The translations under genes and the position numbers were made by a program. Shown piece by piece: positions 9,180 through 17,047 of a stretch of DNA of 64,000 bases. Every line of letters starts with the position of its first letter. Within the stretch, counting starts at the first letter, position 1. Source of the stretch: Staphylococcus sp. ACRSN (lineage in GTDB: Bacteria; Bacillota; Bacilli; Staphylococcales; Staphylococcaceae); assembly GCF_022346615.1 (NCBI RefSeq), contig NZ_JAKRNS010000001.1:124001-188000 (forward strand). Reading direction: 5' to 3'. A model generated the notes under the pieces. That model searched no databases. It was not told the origin of the DNA and saw nothing but the letters and a program-made list of their open reading frames with translations.

Positions 9180-10604
9180 TTAAAATTGAATAGCATCTCC
9201 TTTAAGTTTATAAACTGTTGCACTTCCTAATAGTGTTTGATTATCTGTATTTTCAAGAACCAATTGTGGGTTGTCTGGATAATAATAACGTTCAGTAAAG
9301 CACCGTTCACCGTCATTGATAAATATTTCTAAGGAACTTTTATCAACGAATATCCGTAATTTAAGTTGGTTTGAAGGTGTTACTTGAGCATAGCGATAAT
9401 CGTCATAGTCTTTTCGATATAATGTAAATAGATGATTAGCTGCTGAATAATCTAATGTGATTAGTGGTGTATCGTCTTGTGTTAACAGTGATAATTTTAT
9501 ATTTTCTTTGTCTTTGATATCGAGTAATAATTCTGTTTCAAACATTCTATCTCCAGTGGATAATATGGTTTGTTCGTTTTCCAAGTTTCGTGTTTGTCCA
9601 TCATCTACTCTTAAACTTTTGACAGTGTCGATAGGGTTCATATATAAATGATTGTCTTTAATTTCTAGAACTCTTGGTAATGTCAGTGCACCTGACCATC
9701 CATCTTCTTGTTCAACCATGTCGTTTTCCCACATATTCATCCAGCCAATTAATACAGTTTGACCATCTGGGGTTGTAGTTGTTTGAGCCGCATAGAAATC
9801 ATGCCCGTTATCTAACTCTACAAAGGATGTTTCTCTGTTAAATTGATGTTGCGTATAATCGAGTTGACCTACAAAGTATCCTGTTTGAAATAAATTTAGA
9901 AATTTTTTATTATTTGCTGCAATACCTTGAGGTGAGATTAACAACACATGTTGATTGTTTAATTGAAATAAATCAGGACATTCCCACATGAAGCCTTCTT
10001 TAGTTAAGTCTTGTGATTTATCTCCTTCACCTAAATAGGACCAGTGTTTCAAATCCTTTGATTTATATAAAATAACACGTCCAAGACCATCTTTACTTTG
10101 GCTGCCTAAAATCATGTAATATGCATCTTCATATTGCCAAACTTTAGGATCTCTAAAATGCTGTGTATTATCTGAAGGAGGCGTTGCAATGATAGGATTA
10201 TGTTCATATTTTGTAAAATGAATACCATCTGTACTATAGGCCATATTTTGATTTTCCCAAAAATCTTCAGGTTCATCACTATCGTTGAGATGATGACCAG
10301 TATAGATAAGAAATAAAGTATCACCTTTAACAATAGCACTGCCTGAAAAACATCCGTCTTTATCTTCAGGATCACCTGGTGTTAATGCGATAGGCAATGT
10401 CTCCCAGTGAACTAAATCCTTACTTCTTGCATGTCCCCAATGCATGGGACTACCTACATTTTCACTGTAAGGATAATACTGATAAAAAATATGATAGTAG
10501 CCTTTAAAATAACAGAAACCATTAGGATCGTTAATCCATCCAGATGGTGCCATAACATGATATCCTAAACGGAATTTTTCTGAAGTTAATTGTACTTTGT
10601 TCAT
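9180..10604 (-). CDS. scrB: Sucrose-6-phosphate hydrolase (GH32 beta-fructosidase)
   Basis: A 474-residue GH32 enzyme. The catalytic triad motifs are intact: nucleophile Asp26 in WINDPNG, transition-state Asp in FRDP (about 151), acid/base Glu in WECPDLF (about 208). A five-bladed propeller is followed by a C-terminal beta-sandwich. Family members in Gram-positives hydrolyse sucrose-6-phosphate or sucrose to a glucose moiety plus fructose. Because its partner is a non-phosphorylating permease rather than a PTS enzyme II, free sucrose may be the substrate here. It is second in an operon, 28 bp after the permease. Confidence 0.9.
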   Translation of the reverse strand: MNKVQLTSEKFRLGYHVMAPSGWINDPNGFCYFKGYYHIFYQYYPYSENVGSPMHWGHARSKDLVHWETLPIALTPGDPEDKDGCFSGSAIVKGDTLFLIYTGHHLNDSDEPEDFWENQNMAYSTDGIHFTKYEHNPIIATPPSDNTQHFRDPKVWQYEDAYYMILGSQSKDGLGRVILYKSKDLKHWSYLGEGDKSQDLTKEGFMWECPDLFQLNNQHVLLISPQGIAANNKKFLNLFQTGYFVGQLDYTQHQFNRETSFVELDNGHDFYAAQTTTTPDGQTVLIGWMNMWENDMVEQEDGWSGALTLPRVLEIKDNHLYMNPIDTVKSLRVDDGQTRNLENEQTILSTGDRMFETELLLDIKDKENIKLSLLTQDDTPLITLDYSAANHLFTLYRKDYDDYRYAQVTPSNQLKLRIFVDKSSLEIFINDGERCFTERYYYPDNPQLVLENTDNQTLLGSATVYKLKGDAIQF

Positions 10605-10632
10605 AAAATAAAACCTACTTTCTAAATAATTT

Positions 10633-11928
10633 TTAATTGGTTAATTGTGCATTTTTTAAAAACGGATCTCCATCGACCATCTCATTATCATTTTTTAATA
10701 ATAGATAACCAAAAACGCCTGCTATCATAACGATGATGGATATAATAATAAAGGTGTAGTTATAACCGATAGTATCTCTTAACATACCTAGTGGAGTAGA
10801 GAGTAAAACTGAACCAATTTGACCTGAAATTTGTAAACCTACTAAATATAAAGTGGCAGATAACTTTGGATCAAAATGTAATGTGATATATCTAAAGGTC
10901 GGTAACATAAATAGTGGTACTTCTAAAGCGTGCATCATTTTTATCATCGACATTAATATTGGACTATCGGTTGAAGCACTTAAGCCAATTCTAGTGAACA
11001 TAACTGTCACGCCTAACATTAATGTCGGTTTTACACCTATTTTCATCATAATGATTGGTACAATTCCCATCATGATTGCTTCACAAAATACCTGTAGAGA
11101 ATTGAGATTACCATACATAGTTTGACCAGTTTTTTCATTATCGAATAACTTTGTATAGAAATCTGGGAACATTTGCCCGTCATAAATACCATAAAAAGTA
11201 CCTGTAAACATAATAAAGAGCATAACAACCCAGAGGTGCTTCATCTTCAAAGTAGCAATCATATCTTTAGCGGTAGGTATCGAGTCATCTTTAGGATTAT
11301 CGCGTAAATTATTAATCATTTCTTTTTCTTTTTTAGGTTTGAGTAACAATAAGTTGATTAGCAAAAATAATCCTAGTACAGAACCTAGCCAAAAATTAAA
11401 ATCCGGGTTAATGACAAATAAATGTCCAGCAATAAGAGCAGATACTGCAAATCCAACAGAACCCCAAGCCCTAGCTTGTCCATATTTAAAATTGAAGAAG
11501 CGGCTTAGCTTTTCTGAAATGGTTTCATAGACACCAGATGCAGATAGAAATCCTGCTGATAAAAAAACGGAACCAACGATTACGCCTAAAATGAAATGTT
11601 GTTGAATTAAATTTTTATAAATTAAAGTGAAAAATGGACCGACAAGAATAGACGCTGATGCGCAAAAGATAACTAAAGTTCTTTTGATTACTAATTTATC
11701 TTGAATTAAACCATAGACAAATAATAAGACTATCGTAAATAGTGAGTTGACTGAATAAATTGTCCCAATTTCAGTGCCGGATAAACCTAAACCACTATCC
11801 TTGGAAGCAAGCCAAATTTGAAAAAGTGACCACCATATAGACCAAGATGCAAAATATAAAAACATCGTTAATGAACTTTGAATATAAGACACATTTTTAA
11901 AAGGTTGAACATATTTAGAAATCTTCAA
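10633..11928 (-). CDS. LacY-type oligosaccharide:H+ symporter, probable sucrose permease
   Basis: A 431-residue, 12-helix MFS protein of the LacY/CscB family. The N-terminus (LTMFLYFASWSIWWSLFQIWL) and the GQARAWGSVGFAVSALIAG segment after TM4 are typical. It is first in a two-gene operon with the GH32 hydrolase and lies behind a promoter carrying a LacI-type operator and a cre site. Uptake of unphosphorylated sucrose is inferred; S. xylosus is known to use a sucrose PTS, so this would be an alternative route. No fructokinase is in the window. Confidence 0.75.
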   Translation of the reverse strand: MKISKYVQPFKNVSYIQSSLTMFLYFASWSIWWSLFQIWLASKDSGLGLSGTEIGTIYSVNSLFTIVLLFVYGLIQDKLVIKRTLVIFCASASILVGPFFTLIYKNLIQQHFILGVIVGSVFLSAGFLSASGVYETISEKLSRFFNFKYGQARAWGSVGFAVSALIAGHLFVINPDFNFWLGSVLGLFLLINLLLLKPKKEKEMINNLRDNPKDDSIPTAKDMIATLKMKHLWVVMLFIMFTGTFYGIYDGQMFPDFYTKLFDNEKTGQTMYGNLNSLQVFCEAIMMGIVPIIMMKIGVKPTLMLGVTVMFTRIGLSASTDSPILMSMIKMMHALEVPLFMLPTFRYITLHFDPKLSATLYLVGLQISGQIGSVLLSTPLGMLRDTIGYNYTFIIISIIVMIAGVFGYLLLKNDNEMVDGDPFLKNAQLTN

Positions 11929-11958
11929 ATTACATTACCCCTTTCGACTACCTATATT

Positions 11959-11972
11959 TGTAAACGCTTTCT
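11959..11972 (-). promoter_or_regulatory. cre site downstream of the sucrose promoter
   Basis: TGTAAACGCTTTCT matches the CcpA consensus TGWNANCGNTNWCA at all but the last base. It lies just downstream of the -10, where bound CcpA would block transcription in glucose. Confidence 0.7.
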
Positions 11973-11976
11973 TAGG

Positions 11977-12018
11977 AGTTTAAAGTGTTTTTTTGTATAT
12001 GTCAACCGGTTGACATAT
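11977..12018 (-). promoter_or_regulatory. Sucrose operon promoter with LacI-type operator
   Basis: On the minus strand, TTGACA (12000-12005), a 17-bp spacer and TAAACT (11977-11982) form the promoter. The -35 lies inside a perfect palindrome (TATGTCAACCGGTTGACATA, extending one base further each side, 11997-12018) with the central CG typical of LacI-family operators. Repressor bound here would exclude RNA polymerase. The inferred repressor is ScrR at 3226-4203. Confidence 0.8.
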
Positions 12019-12209
12019 CGTGTCAGAAGTTACAGTTGTTTAAATTGTGAACTTTGTCTATAGATAAGTGTATAAGATGATGGGGTGTAAGGCATTGCAA
12101 CGATTTGCAAATGATAAAGCAAGAATAAAAAAATATATGAAAATAATTCGTCCTTCCATAGATATTTTGTGGTAAATTAGTTTAGAAAATATATTTTGGA
12201 GGTTGAATG

Positions 12210-12563
12210 ATGGAATCAACATTACCGAATTGTCCTGAATGTGGTTCAGAATACACATATGAGGATGGAAATTTATTGGTTTGCCCAATGTGTAATCATG
12301 AATGGTCAGCTGATGAAGATGACACTACTGCTGAAGTAAATGAAATTAAAGATGTAAATGGTCAAGTACTTAGTGATGGCGATGATGTTACAGTAGTTAA
12401 AGATTTAAAAGTGAAAGGTGTTTCGTCTGTAATCAAACAAGGCACTAAAGTAAAAGGTATTCGACTAGTTGATCCAGAGGATGGTCATGATATTGACTGT
12501 AAAGTGCCAGGTATTGGCCAAGTTGGATTGAAATCTTCTGTAGTTAAAAAAGTGAATAAATAA
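12210..12563 (+). CDS. PhnA/YjdM-family zinc-ribbon protein
   Basis: A 117-residue protein. The N-terminus has two Cys pairs (CPECGSEYTYEDGNLLVCPMC) forming a zinc ribbon; the C-terminal half (DGDDVTVVKDLKVKGVSSVI, KQGTKVKGIRLV) is the PhnA KOW-like domain. Despite the PhnA name its role in phosphonate use is unproven. Two adjacent ATGs exist (12207, 12210); the second is 7 nt from GGAGG and preferred. Monocistronic, with a terminator just downstream. Confidence 0.85.
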   Translation: MESTLPNCPECGSEYTYEDGNLLVCPMCNHEWSADEDDTTAEVNEIKDVNGQVLSDGDDVTVVKDLKVKGVSSVIKQGTKVKGIRLVDPEDGHDIDCKVPGIGQVGLKSSVVKKVNK

Positions 12564-12592
12564 CTTATTGTTATATTGAAACAAAAATGGAT

Positions 12593-12623
12593 CCCAGAGG
12601 TTAGATGAAATCTAACTTTTGGG
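12593..12623 (+). terminator. Terminator of the PhnA-like gene
   Basis: 14-bp stem with two G-U pairs (12593-12606 and 12610-12623), GAA loop, followed by TTTTAATTTT. Its arms (TTAGAT...ATCTAA...TTTTGGGG) resemble the hairpin at 13416-13452. Confidence 0.8.
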
Positions 12624-12702
12624 GTTTTAATTTTCTACATATACAGAGATAACGTACAAGAATCATTATAGTTTAAAAATATAAACTAAAGGAATTAATT
12701 TA

Positions 12703-13377
12703 TTGATTATACCAATGCTCTGCATTGCATTATTACTATTCATTAGCTTAAAAGTAGTAAATAATAGTCAACTAGGTATCAGTCAAAATAATCTACAGCA
12801 GAGTAATATCTCTGAAAATATTAAGAATAACTGGAGCTATTTCATTATCTTATTAGGACCTTTATTTGCTAGATCTATTATATTTTATGGGTTTAACACA
12901 TTTTTGGTTTTATATTGGATTAAAGAGCTTAACCAAAGTCAAACTTCGGGCAGTTTTGCTTTAGGATTATTATTTATTGTTGGTGCTTTGGGTACACTTT
13001 TAGGTGGGAAACTCGGAGATAGCTTAGGTTATAGCAAAGTTATTAAATATGACTTTATATTACTTCCGATATTTATATTCATATTTGTGGTGGCAAAAAA
13101 TATGCTACTTTTTTATATATTATTAATACCTATCGGGATACTTATTTTTATTTCTTACAGTCCAATCGTAATATTAGCGCAGCAATATTTAAAGAAAAGT
13201 ATGGGTCTAGCTTCTGGAGTTAGTCTAGGGTTATCGGTTAGCGTTGGAGGAATTGTAACACCGTTACTTGGTAAAATAGGGGATTTGTATAACCTTTCAG
13301 CTGTACTAGTTACGTTAGGTGTTTTAGCTTTAATAACGATTCTGCCAGCATTTTTATTAAAAGATACTGTAAATTAG
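12703..13377 (+). pseudogene. 5'-truncated MFS transporter (C-terminal half, Fsr-like)
   Basis: The 224-residue ORF begins at TTG inside what should be TM6, followed by the central cytoplasmic loop and TM7-TM12 (GPLFARSIIFYGFNTFL, GTLLGGKLGDSLGYSKV). Complete members of this fosmidomycin-resistance-like MFS group have about 400 residues; helices 1-5 are missing and no remnant of them lies in the preceding 140 bases. AAAGGA sits 9 nt before the TTG, so a half-transporter could still be made, but function is doubtful. It lies between similar terminator hairpins next to the bacteriocin operon. Confidence 0.7.
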
Positions 13378-13415
13378 CATCACTGTAAATTTAGAAAAAT
13401 AATCAATGATGACAG

Positions 13416-13452
13416 AGAACCCCAAATCTAATGTGTTAGATTTTGGGGTTCT
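13416..13452. terminator. Terminator between MFS remnant and bacteriocin operon
   Basis: 16-bp stem (13416-13431 with 13436-13452, one bulged T) and TGTG loop, between convergent genes. It can end the MFS remnant and probably also the bacteriocin operon coming from the right. Confidence 0.75.
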
Positions 13453-13487
13453 TATACTTTGCGTAAAATAAATTGTTGTTTAAGTAG

Positions 13488-14000
13488 TTACAGTAATTTA
13501 AATAAAATAACGAGTGTGTTTAATATAGTGATAATTAAAAATATTAATTTTATTTTAGATTTATCAATAATTGAAAAACACCATAAAATCACACTATATA
13601 ATGCTGCAGATAATAGTATTGTGAAGATTATAAGTATGGGATTTTGAGAAACACTAACACCATCGTTTAGTAGTGTTAATACAGCAGTAATTATCGCACC
13701 TGGTAAAATTGAAGTTATAAAGAGAAAAACATTTAAACCAATAGAGAACTTTTGCTTTGTACCTAATACACCAACGATAATTTTATAAATTAAAGACTGA
13801 AAAATAATGAGAATGAGTCCACAAAGGACTGTTAAAATATTTAACCAAAATAATGCTAATACGGAATTTATATGTATATCTAATGGCATATGTGCTACTT
13901 TATTTTCTAAAATTGATTTAGCGGATATTTGAATAGTAGCTGTATAAATAATGACAAATACAACAGTTAAAACAATTTGATACTTTGTTAGTTTAATCAT
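13488..14000 (-). CDS. Bacteriocin-operon multi-pass membrane protein, unknown
   Basis: A 170-residue very hydrophobic protein with about five helices and short basic loops; I do not recognise a defined family. It is the last gene of the circular-bacteriocin-like operon and overlaps the stop of the preceding gene by four bases (ATGA, 13997-14000), so it is translationally coupled. ATG 14000 is preferred (8 nt after AAAGGA) over ATG 14009. In related clusters this position holds an accessory transporter subunit or the immunity protein. No separate small basic immunity peptide was found, so this gene is a candidate for immunity. Confidence 0.7.
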   Translation of the reverse strand: MIKLTKYQIVLTVVFVIIYTATIQISAKSILENKVAHMPLDIHINSVLALFWLNILTVLCGLILIIFQSLIYKIIVGVLGTKQKFSIGLNVFLFITSILPGAIITAVLTLLNDGVSVSQNPILIIFTILLSAALYSVILWCFSIIDKSKIKLIFLIITILNTLVILFKLL

Positions 14001-14506
14001 GAGCACCATCCTTTCAAAGATAAATAAATTTCAAGCGATTCTATTACTGCAGATATCCAATAAAGTGGAAATAGATAAACGAGTATTTTAGTAACAAGTT
14101 CCTTAAATTTTGTTCTTTCCTTTTTAATAAACTTAAATAAAATAAATCTAAATTTTCTAGAGAAATATAAAATTAATACCCAACCTATTAACTCGAAAGG
14201 GATATGAATAGTCGAAAATAATAAATGTTCTAAGTTAGTAGACTTCATGATACTTCCTATAATAATTCCGAGATAAAAACTATTGATAACGATGATTAGA
14301 ATAGCAGTGATATCTGTTAGGATAATTAATAATAAGCCTATTAACATATTATGGATAAATATATTTAATACATTTTTCTCTTCTATAAAAGGAGAACTTT
14401 TTGGTAATTCAATAGATAGGCAAAAAGCAATTGAAATTATTATCGGTACTATTATGATTAAGCTATATGCTAAAAAAAGTAATAATACATTATGACGTTT
14501 AATCAT
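13997..14506 (-). CDS. SpoIIM/DUF95-like membrane protein of bacteriocin operon
   Basis: A 169-residue, five-helix membrane protein. The segment FIHNMLIGLLLIILTDITAI followed by GIIIGSIMK and STIHIPFELIGWVL carries the Asn...Gly...His-x-Pro-x-Glu pattern of SpoIIM (DUF95) proteins. A DUF95 protein is a hallmark of circular bacteriocin clusters (AS-48C, CirC) and is needed there for production and immunity. It starts within the ABC gene's stop (ATGA, 14503-14506). Confidence 0.8.
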   Translation of the reverse strand: MIKRHNVLLLFLAYSLIIIVPIIISIAFCLSIELPKSSPFIEEKNVLNIFIHNMLIGLLLIILTDITAILIIVINSFYLGIIIGSIMKSTNLEHLLFSTIHIPFELIGWVLILYFSRKFRFILFKFIKKERTKFKELVTKILVYLFPLYWISAVIESLEIYLSLKGWCS

Positions 14507-15117
14507 AAATATTTATCCATCTCAATAATTTTAAAATTTGATATGTAAAATCTTTTAGCAATTGGGACCTCAATATCATTATGTGAGATATAAATAATTG
14601 TTCTTTTGAAGTTTTTTGATAAATTAATAAAAATTTTCGATAACGATGCTTTAGATGCTTTATCTAATGCATTAAAAGGTTCATCCAATAGAACGATTTT
14701 ATCTTCATTAATAAATGAAATAATGATAGTTAATTTTTGTTGTTGGCCTAAGGACATATTTTTATATCTTGTTGTAATCAGTGGCTGTATATTTAATGCT
14801 TGAAATATTTGAATATAGTCGACAAATTCATCAGTTTTTTTATTGTTTAATTTAAAAAATAGTAATATTAATTCTTTACCGGTTAATTCATTAAATGGCA
14901 AGCATTCGGTAGTGATAAATTCGAAATCTTGATTTGGGGAAATAGCAAAATTAGTTTGAAGATTTCCAGATAATATGTGGAATAAAGTTGTTTTTCCGAT
15001 ACCATTATCTCCATCAATTCTATTTATAGTTTCTTTGCTAATGGTAAAATTGGCGTTTTGAAAGATAACTTTATCTGCATATTGAAAATTTAAATTTGAG
15101 ATTTTAATATCAGTCAT
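14503..15117 (-). CDS. ABC transporter ATPase of bacteriocin operon
   Basis: A 204-residue ATP-binding subunit: Walker A GDNGIGKTT (about residues 32-40), signature MSLGQQQKL, Walker B IVLLDEPFNALD, and a switch His in YISHND. ATG 15117 lies 7 nt after GAGGCG and overlaps the previous gene by eight bases. It would energise export of, or immunity to, the bacteriocin together with the neighbouring membrane proteins, as AS-48D/CirD do. It is short, lacking extra C-terminal domains. Confidence 0.85.
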   Translation of the reverse strand: MTDIKISNLNFQYADKVIFQNANFTISKETINRIDGDNGIGKTTLFHILSGNLQTNFAISPNQDFEFITTECLPFNELTGKELILLFFKLNNKKTDEFVDYIQIFQALNIQPLITTRYKNMSLGQQQKLTIIISFINEDKIVLLDEPFNALDKASKASLSKIFINLSKNFKRTIIYISHNDIEVPIAKRFYISNFKIIEMDKYL

Positions 15118-16444
15118 GGATATTCGCCTCAATTCTATTTTTAAAGTTAGTTTTTCCTTCTTTTTTAAATATAATGGCTAATACGACTAATAATATGTAT
15201 GAAATAAAGGTAACTATGGTTAATTTATTTGTCAGATGATAAGAAATATTTTTGGTAGTTATTAACATGATGCTTATACCTATTAAAAAAATATAAGGTA
15301 ATTGTTTTTTTGTGTGTTGTCTTAAATTTTCTCTTTGGGAAATAGATAATATTTTAAAGCTATATAATGAAAATGCACTGTCTATATGCCAAATTAAGAA
15401 TAATAAAGGAAATAACCACCATAGCCAGTGATTAAATAGATATATGCTTTCTATAAAAAATACAAAAGCCATTGAAATAAGTATTATTAAATTATTGCGT
15501 TCTAATATTTTTAATAAATCTACTTCTGTAGTTATTGGTTTAAGCGTATATTTAACAAAGTTAGCGTACCAATCTATATTAATAAGTATAGGATTTTGAA
15601 TTTGTATAGTAATTATTGAAATACAATATAGTAGTAAAATATAGCCGATAAATTGTATCTGAGTTAGGGAAATGGATAAAGCTTTAGGAAGTGATATAGC
15701 AAGGTATTGACCGATTAATAAAAGTACTGGAACATTTAAAAACACAGGATATTTAACCTTGAATATATGATTGAATATTATAAGTTGGGATTTTCTATTA
15801 TTAGTATTAAACGCTTTATTAACTAACAGATGATAACAAATTGCGATTAGGGTGATCATTTCGCCACCATACCAAATACGTGATTCTATATTTAAACTAA
15901 AGAAAATAGCAACATTGTATAAGCAAAGTCCAGTGAAAAATATATAAGCTGAATTTATAAATATTTGATGATAACATCTAACTATTATAAGTATGAATAT
16001 TAATAATAGTAATGTGGTCCACACATTATAGAATCGACTTATTGCACATAAAATTAAAATGATGGAAGCTAAATATTCTTGACCAAAAATAATTTTATAT
16101 ATCATATTTAAATAAAATGATCGCTTATTTATGACAGTTTTTTTATTTATAGAAATGAGCACAGCAGTTAACTTTGTAATTAATATGATTAAAAATGAAA
16201 GTATAAATATTTGAAAATTTAAATCGTTGATGTCTACTGAATACTTATCTAGAAGCATTTGTGCATTAATTGGGACGAACAATATCATACATACGGCTAC
16301 TATTAAAGAAATGATATTCATCCAAATGCTTGATTTAACAAAAAGAAGAGCGTAAGGTTCAAGTTCTATAAAATATCTTTGTAAATATACGCTCAATTTA
16401 CTTTCTTTTTGGCGGATATATTGCATTACAACATACTTTAGCAT
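15110..16444 (-). CDS. Large membrane protein of circular-bacteriocin type (B protein)
   Basis: A 444-residue protein with roughly ten to twelve helices and no soluble domain. Second in the operon, 26 bp after the precursor gene, it occupies the place of the large integral membrane protein found in circular bacteriocin clusters (AS-48B, CirB), which are about 550 residues and thought to take part in maturation and cyclisation. Sequence recognition is weak and the call rests on context, size and topology. GGGTGGG precedes the ATG. Confidence 0.65.
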   Translation of the reverse strand: MLKYVVMQYIRQKESKLSVYLQRYFIELEPYALLFVKSSIWMNIISLIVAVCMILFVPINAQMLLDKYSVDINDLNFQIFILSFLIILITKLTAVLISINKKTVINKRSFYLNMIYKIIFGQEYLASIILILCAISRFYNVWTTLLLLIFILIIVRCYHQIFINSAYIFFTGLCLYNVAIFFSLNIESRIWYGGEMITLIAICYHLLVNKAFNTNNRKSQLIIFNHIFKVKYPVFLNVPVLLLIGQYLAISLPKALSISLTQIQFIGYILLLYCISIITIQIQNPILINIDWYANFVKYTLKPITTEVDLLKILERNNLIILISMAFVFFIESIYLFNHWLWWLFPLLFLIWHIDSAFSLYSFKILSISQRENLRQHTKKQLPYIFLIGISIMLITTKNISYHLTNKLTIVTFISYILLVVLAIIFKKEGKTNFKNRIEANIHD

Positions 16445-16470
16445 ATGAACCCACCCCCATTAAATTAGAG

Positions 16471-16752
16471 TTACCATTTTATAAATGATCTTAAAGCCAT
16501 TCTTTTAACAGCAGCCCATATTGTATATGCACCTATACTAGCTAAAACAAATGAGGCAACAATACTCGCTACAGTTGCACCCCAACCAATGAAATTCAAA
16601 GCATAATACAATGATGTTGCAGTTGCTGCATTAAGCCCCATGGCTGCAGCAGCATTAAATAAAGGTCCAATTAACAAAACGGCTAACGAGGATATTACAA
16701 TAAACACAGCAATCTTTATTTCTTCTCTTTGATTCTTCAATCTTAAAAACAT
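16471..16752 (-). CDS. Circular bacteriocin precursor (AS-48/uberolysin-like)
   Basis: A 93-residue peptide with GGAGG upstream. Residues 1-33 form a leader with a charged start and hydrophobic helix. Aligning AMGLNAATAT with the E/N-[FL]-G-I-x-x-x-A start of AS-48, pumilarin and enterocin NKR-5-3B predicts cleavage before Ala34, giving a 60-residue mature peptide ending in Trp93. Gly/Ala/Val/Ile helices (GWGATVASIVASFVLASIGA) are followed by a cationic C-terminus (VKRMALRSFIKW). C-terminal Trp joined to the N-terminus, cationic helices and a DUF95-plus-ABC operon are the family signature. Exact cleavage and ring closure are inferred. Confidence 0.8.
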   Translation of the reverse strand: MFLRLKNQREEIKIAVFIVISSLAVLLIGPLFNAAAAMGLNAATATSLYYALNFIGWGATVASIVASFVLASIGAYTIWAAVKRMALRSFIKW

Positions 16753-16800
16753 AAAAATGCCTCCTTTAATGTAATCGATAATAGTGCTATTTCTAAGTTA

Positions 16801-16829
16801 AGTATATAATTACAATATATACTGGTCAA
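16801..16829 (-). promoter_or_regulatory. Promoter of the bacteriocin operon
   Basis: On the minus strand, TTGACC (16824-16829), a 17-bp spacer and TATACT (16801-16806) lie about 50 bp before the precursor start. A near-consensus SigA promoter; no operator symmetry was noticed and no regulator gene is in the cluster. Confidence 0.75.
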
Positions 16830-16929
16830 TAAGAATTTAAATTTATAAATAATTATTTACTTCGAATTAAAAAAGTATAATATGATATTTTGTCCTTATT
16901 TTTTACAAATCATTTTAGGAATTATCTAT

Positions 16930-16974
16930 AAATACAGCTCCTTAATCTAAGTGATAGAATAAGGAGCTGTATTT
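16930..16974. terminator. Terminator between CobW gene and bacteriocin operon
   Basis: Perfect 15-bp stem AAATACAGCTCCTTA / TAAGGAGCTGTATTT with a 15-base loop. It separates the upstream minus-strand CobW gene from the bacteriocin promoter. Confidence 0.75.
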
Positions 16975-17047
16975 ATTATGTGTAAGTAATTAAACTCTAT
17001 TTGTTGTATATATTGAGTGATTATTAACTATTTGAAATTAGTTTATT

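Noticed and set aside
12703-13377. Intact small transporter interpretation of the MFS ORF
   Set aside because: Starts within TM6 of the family fold and has only the C-terminal half, so a truncated gene is likelier.
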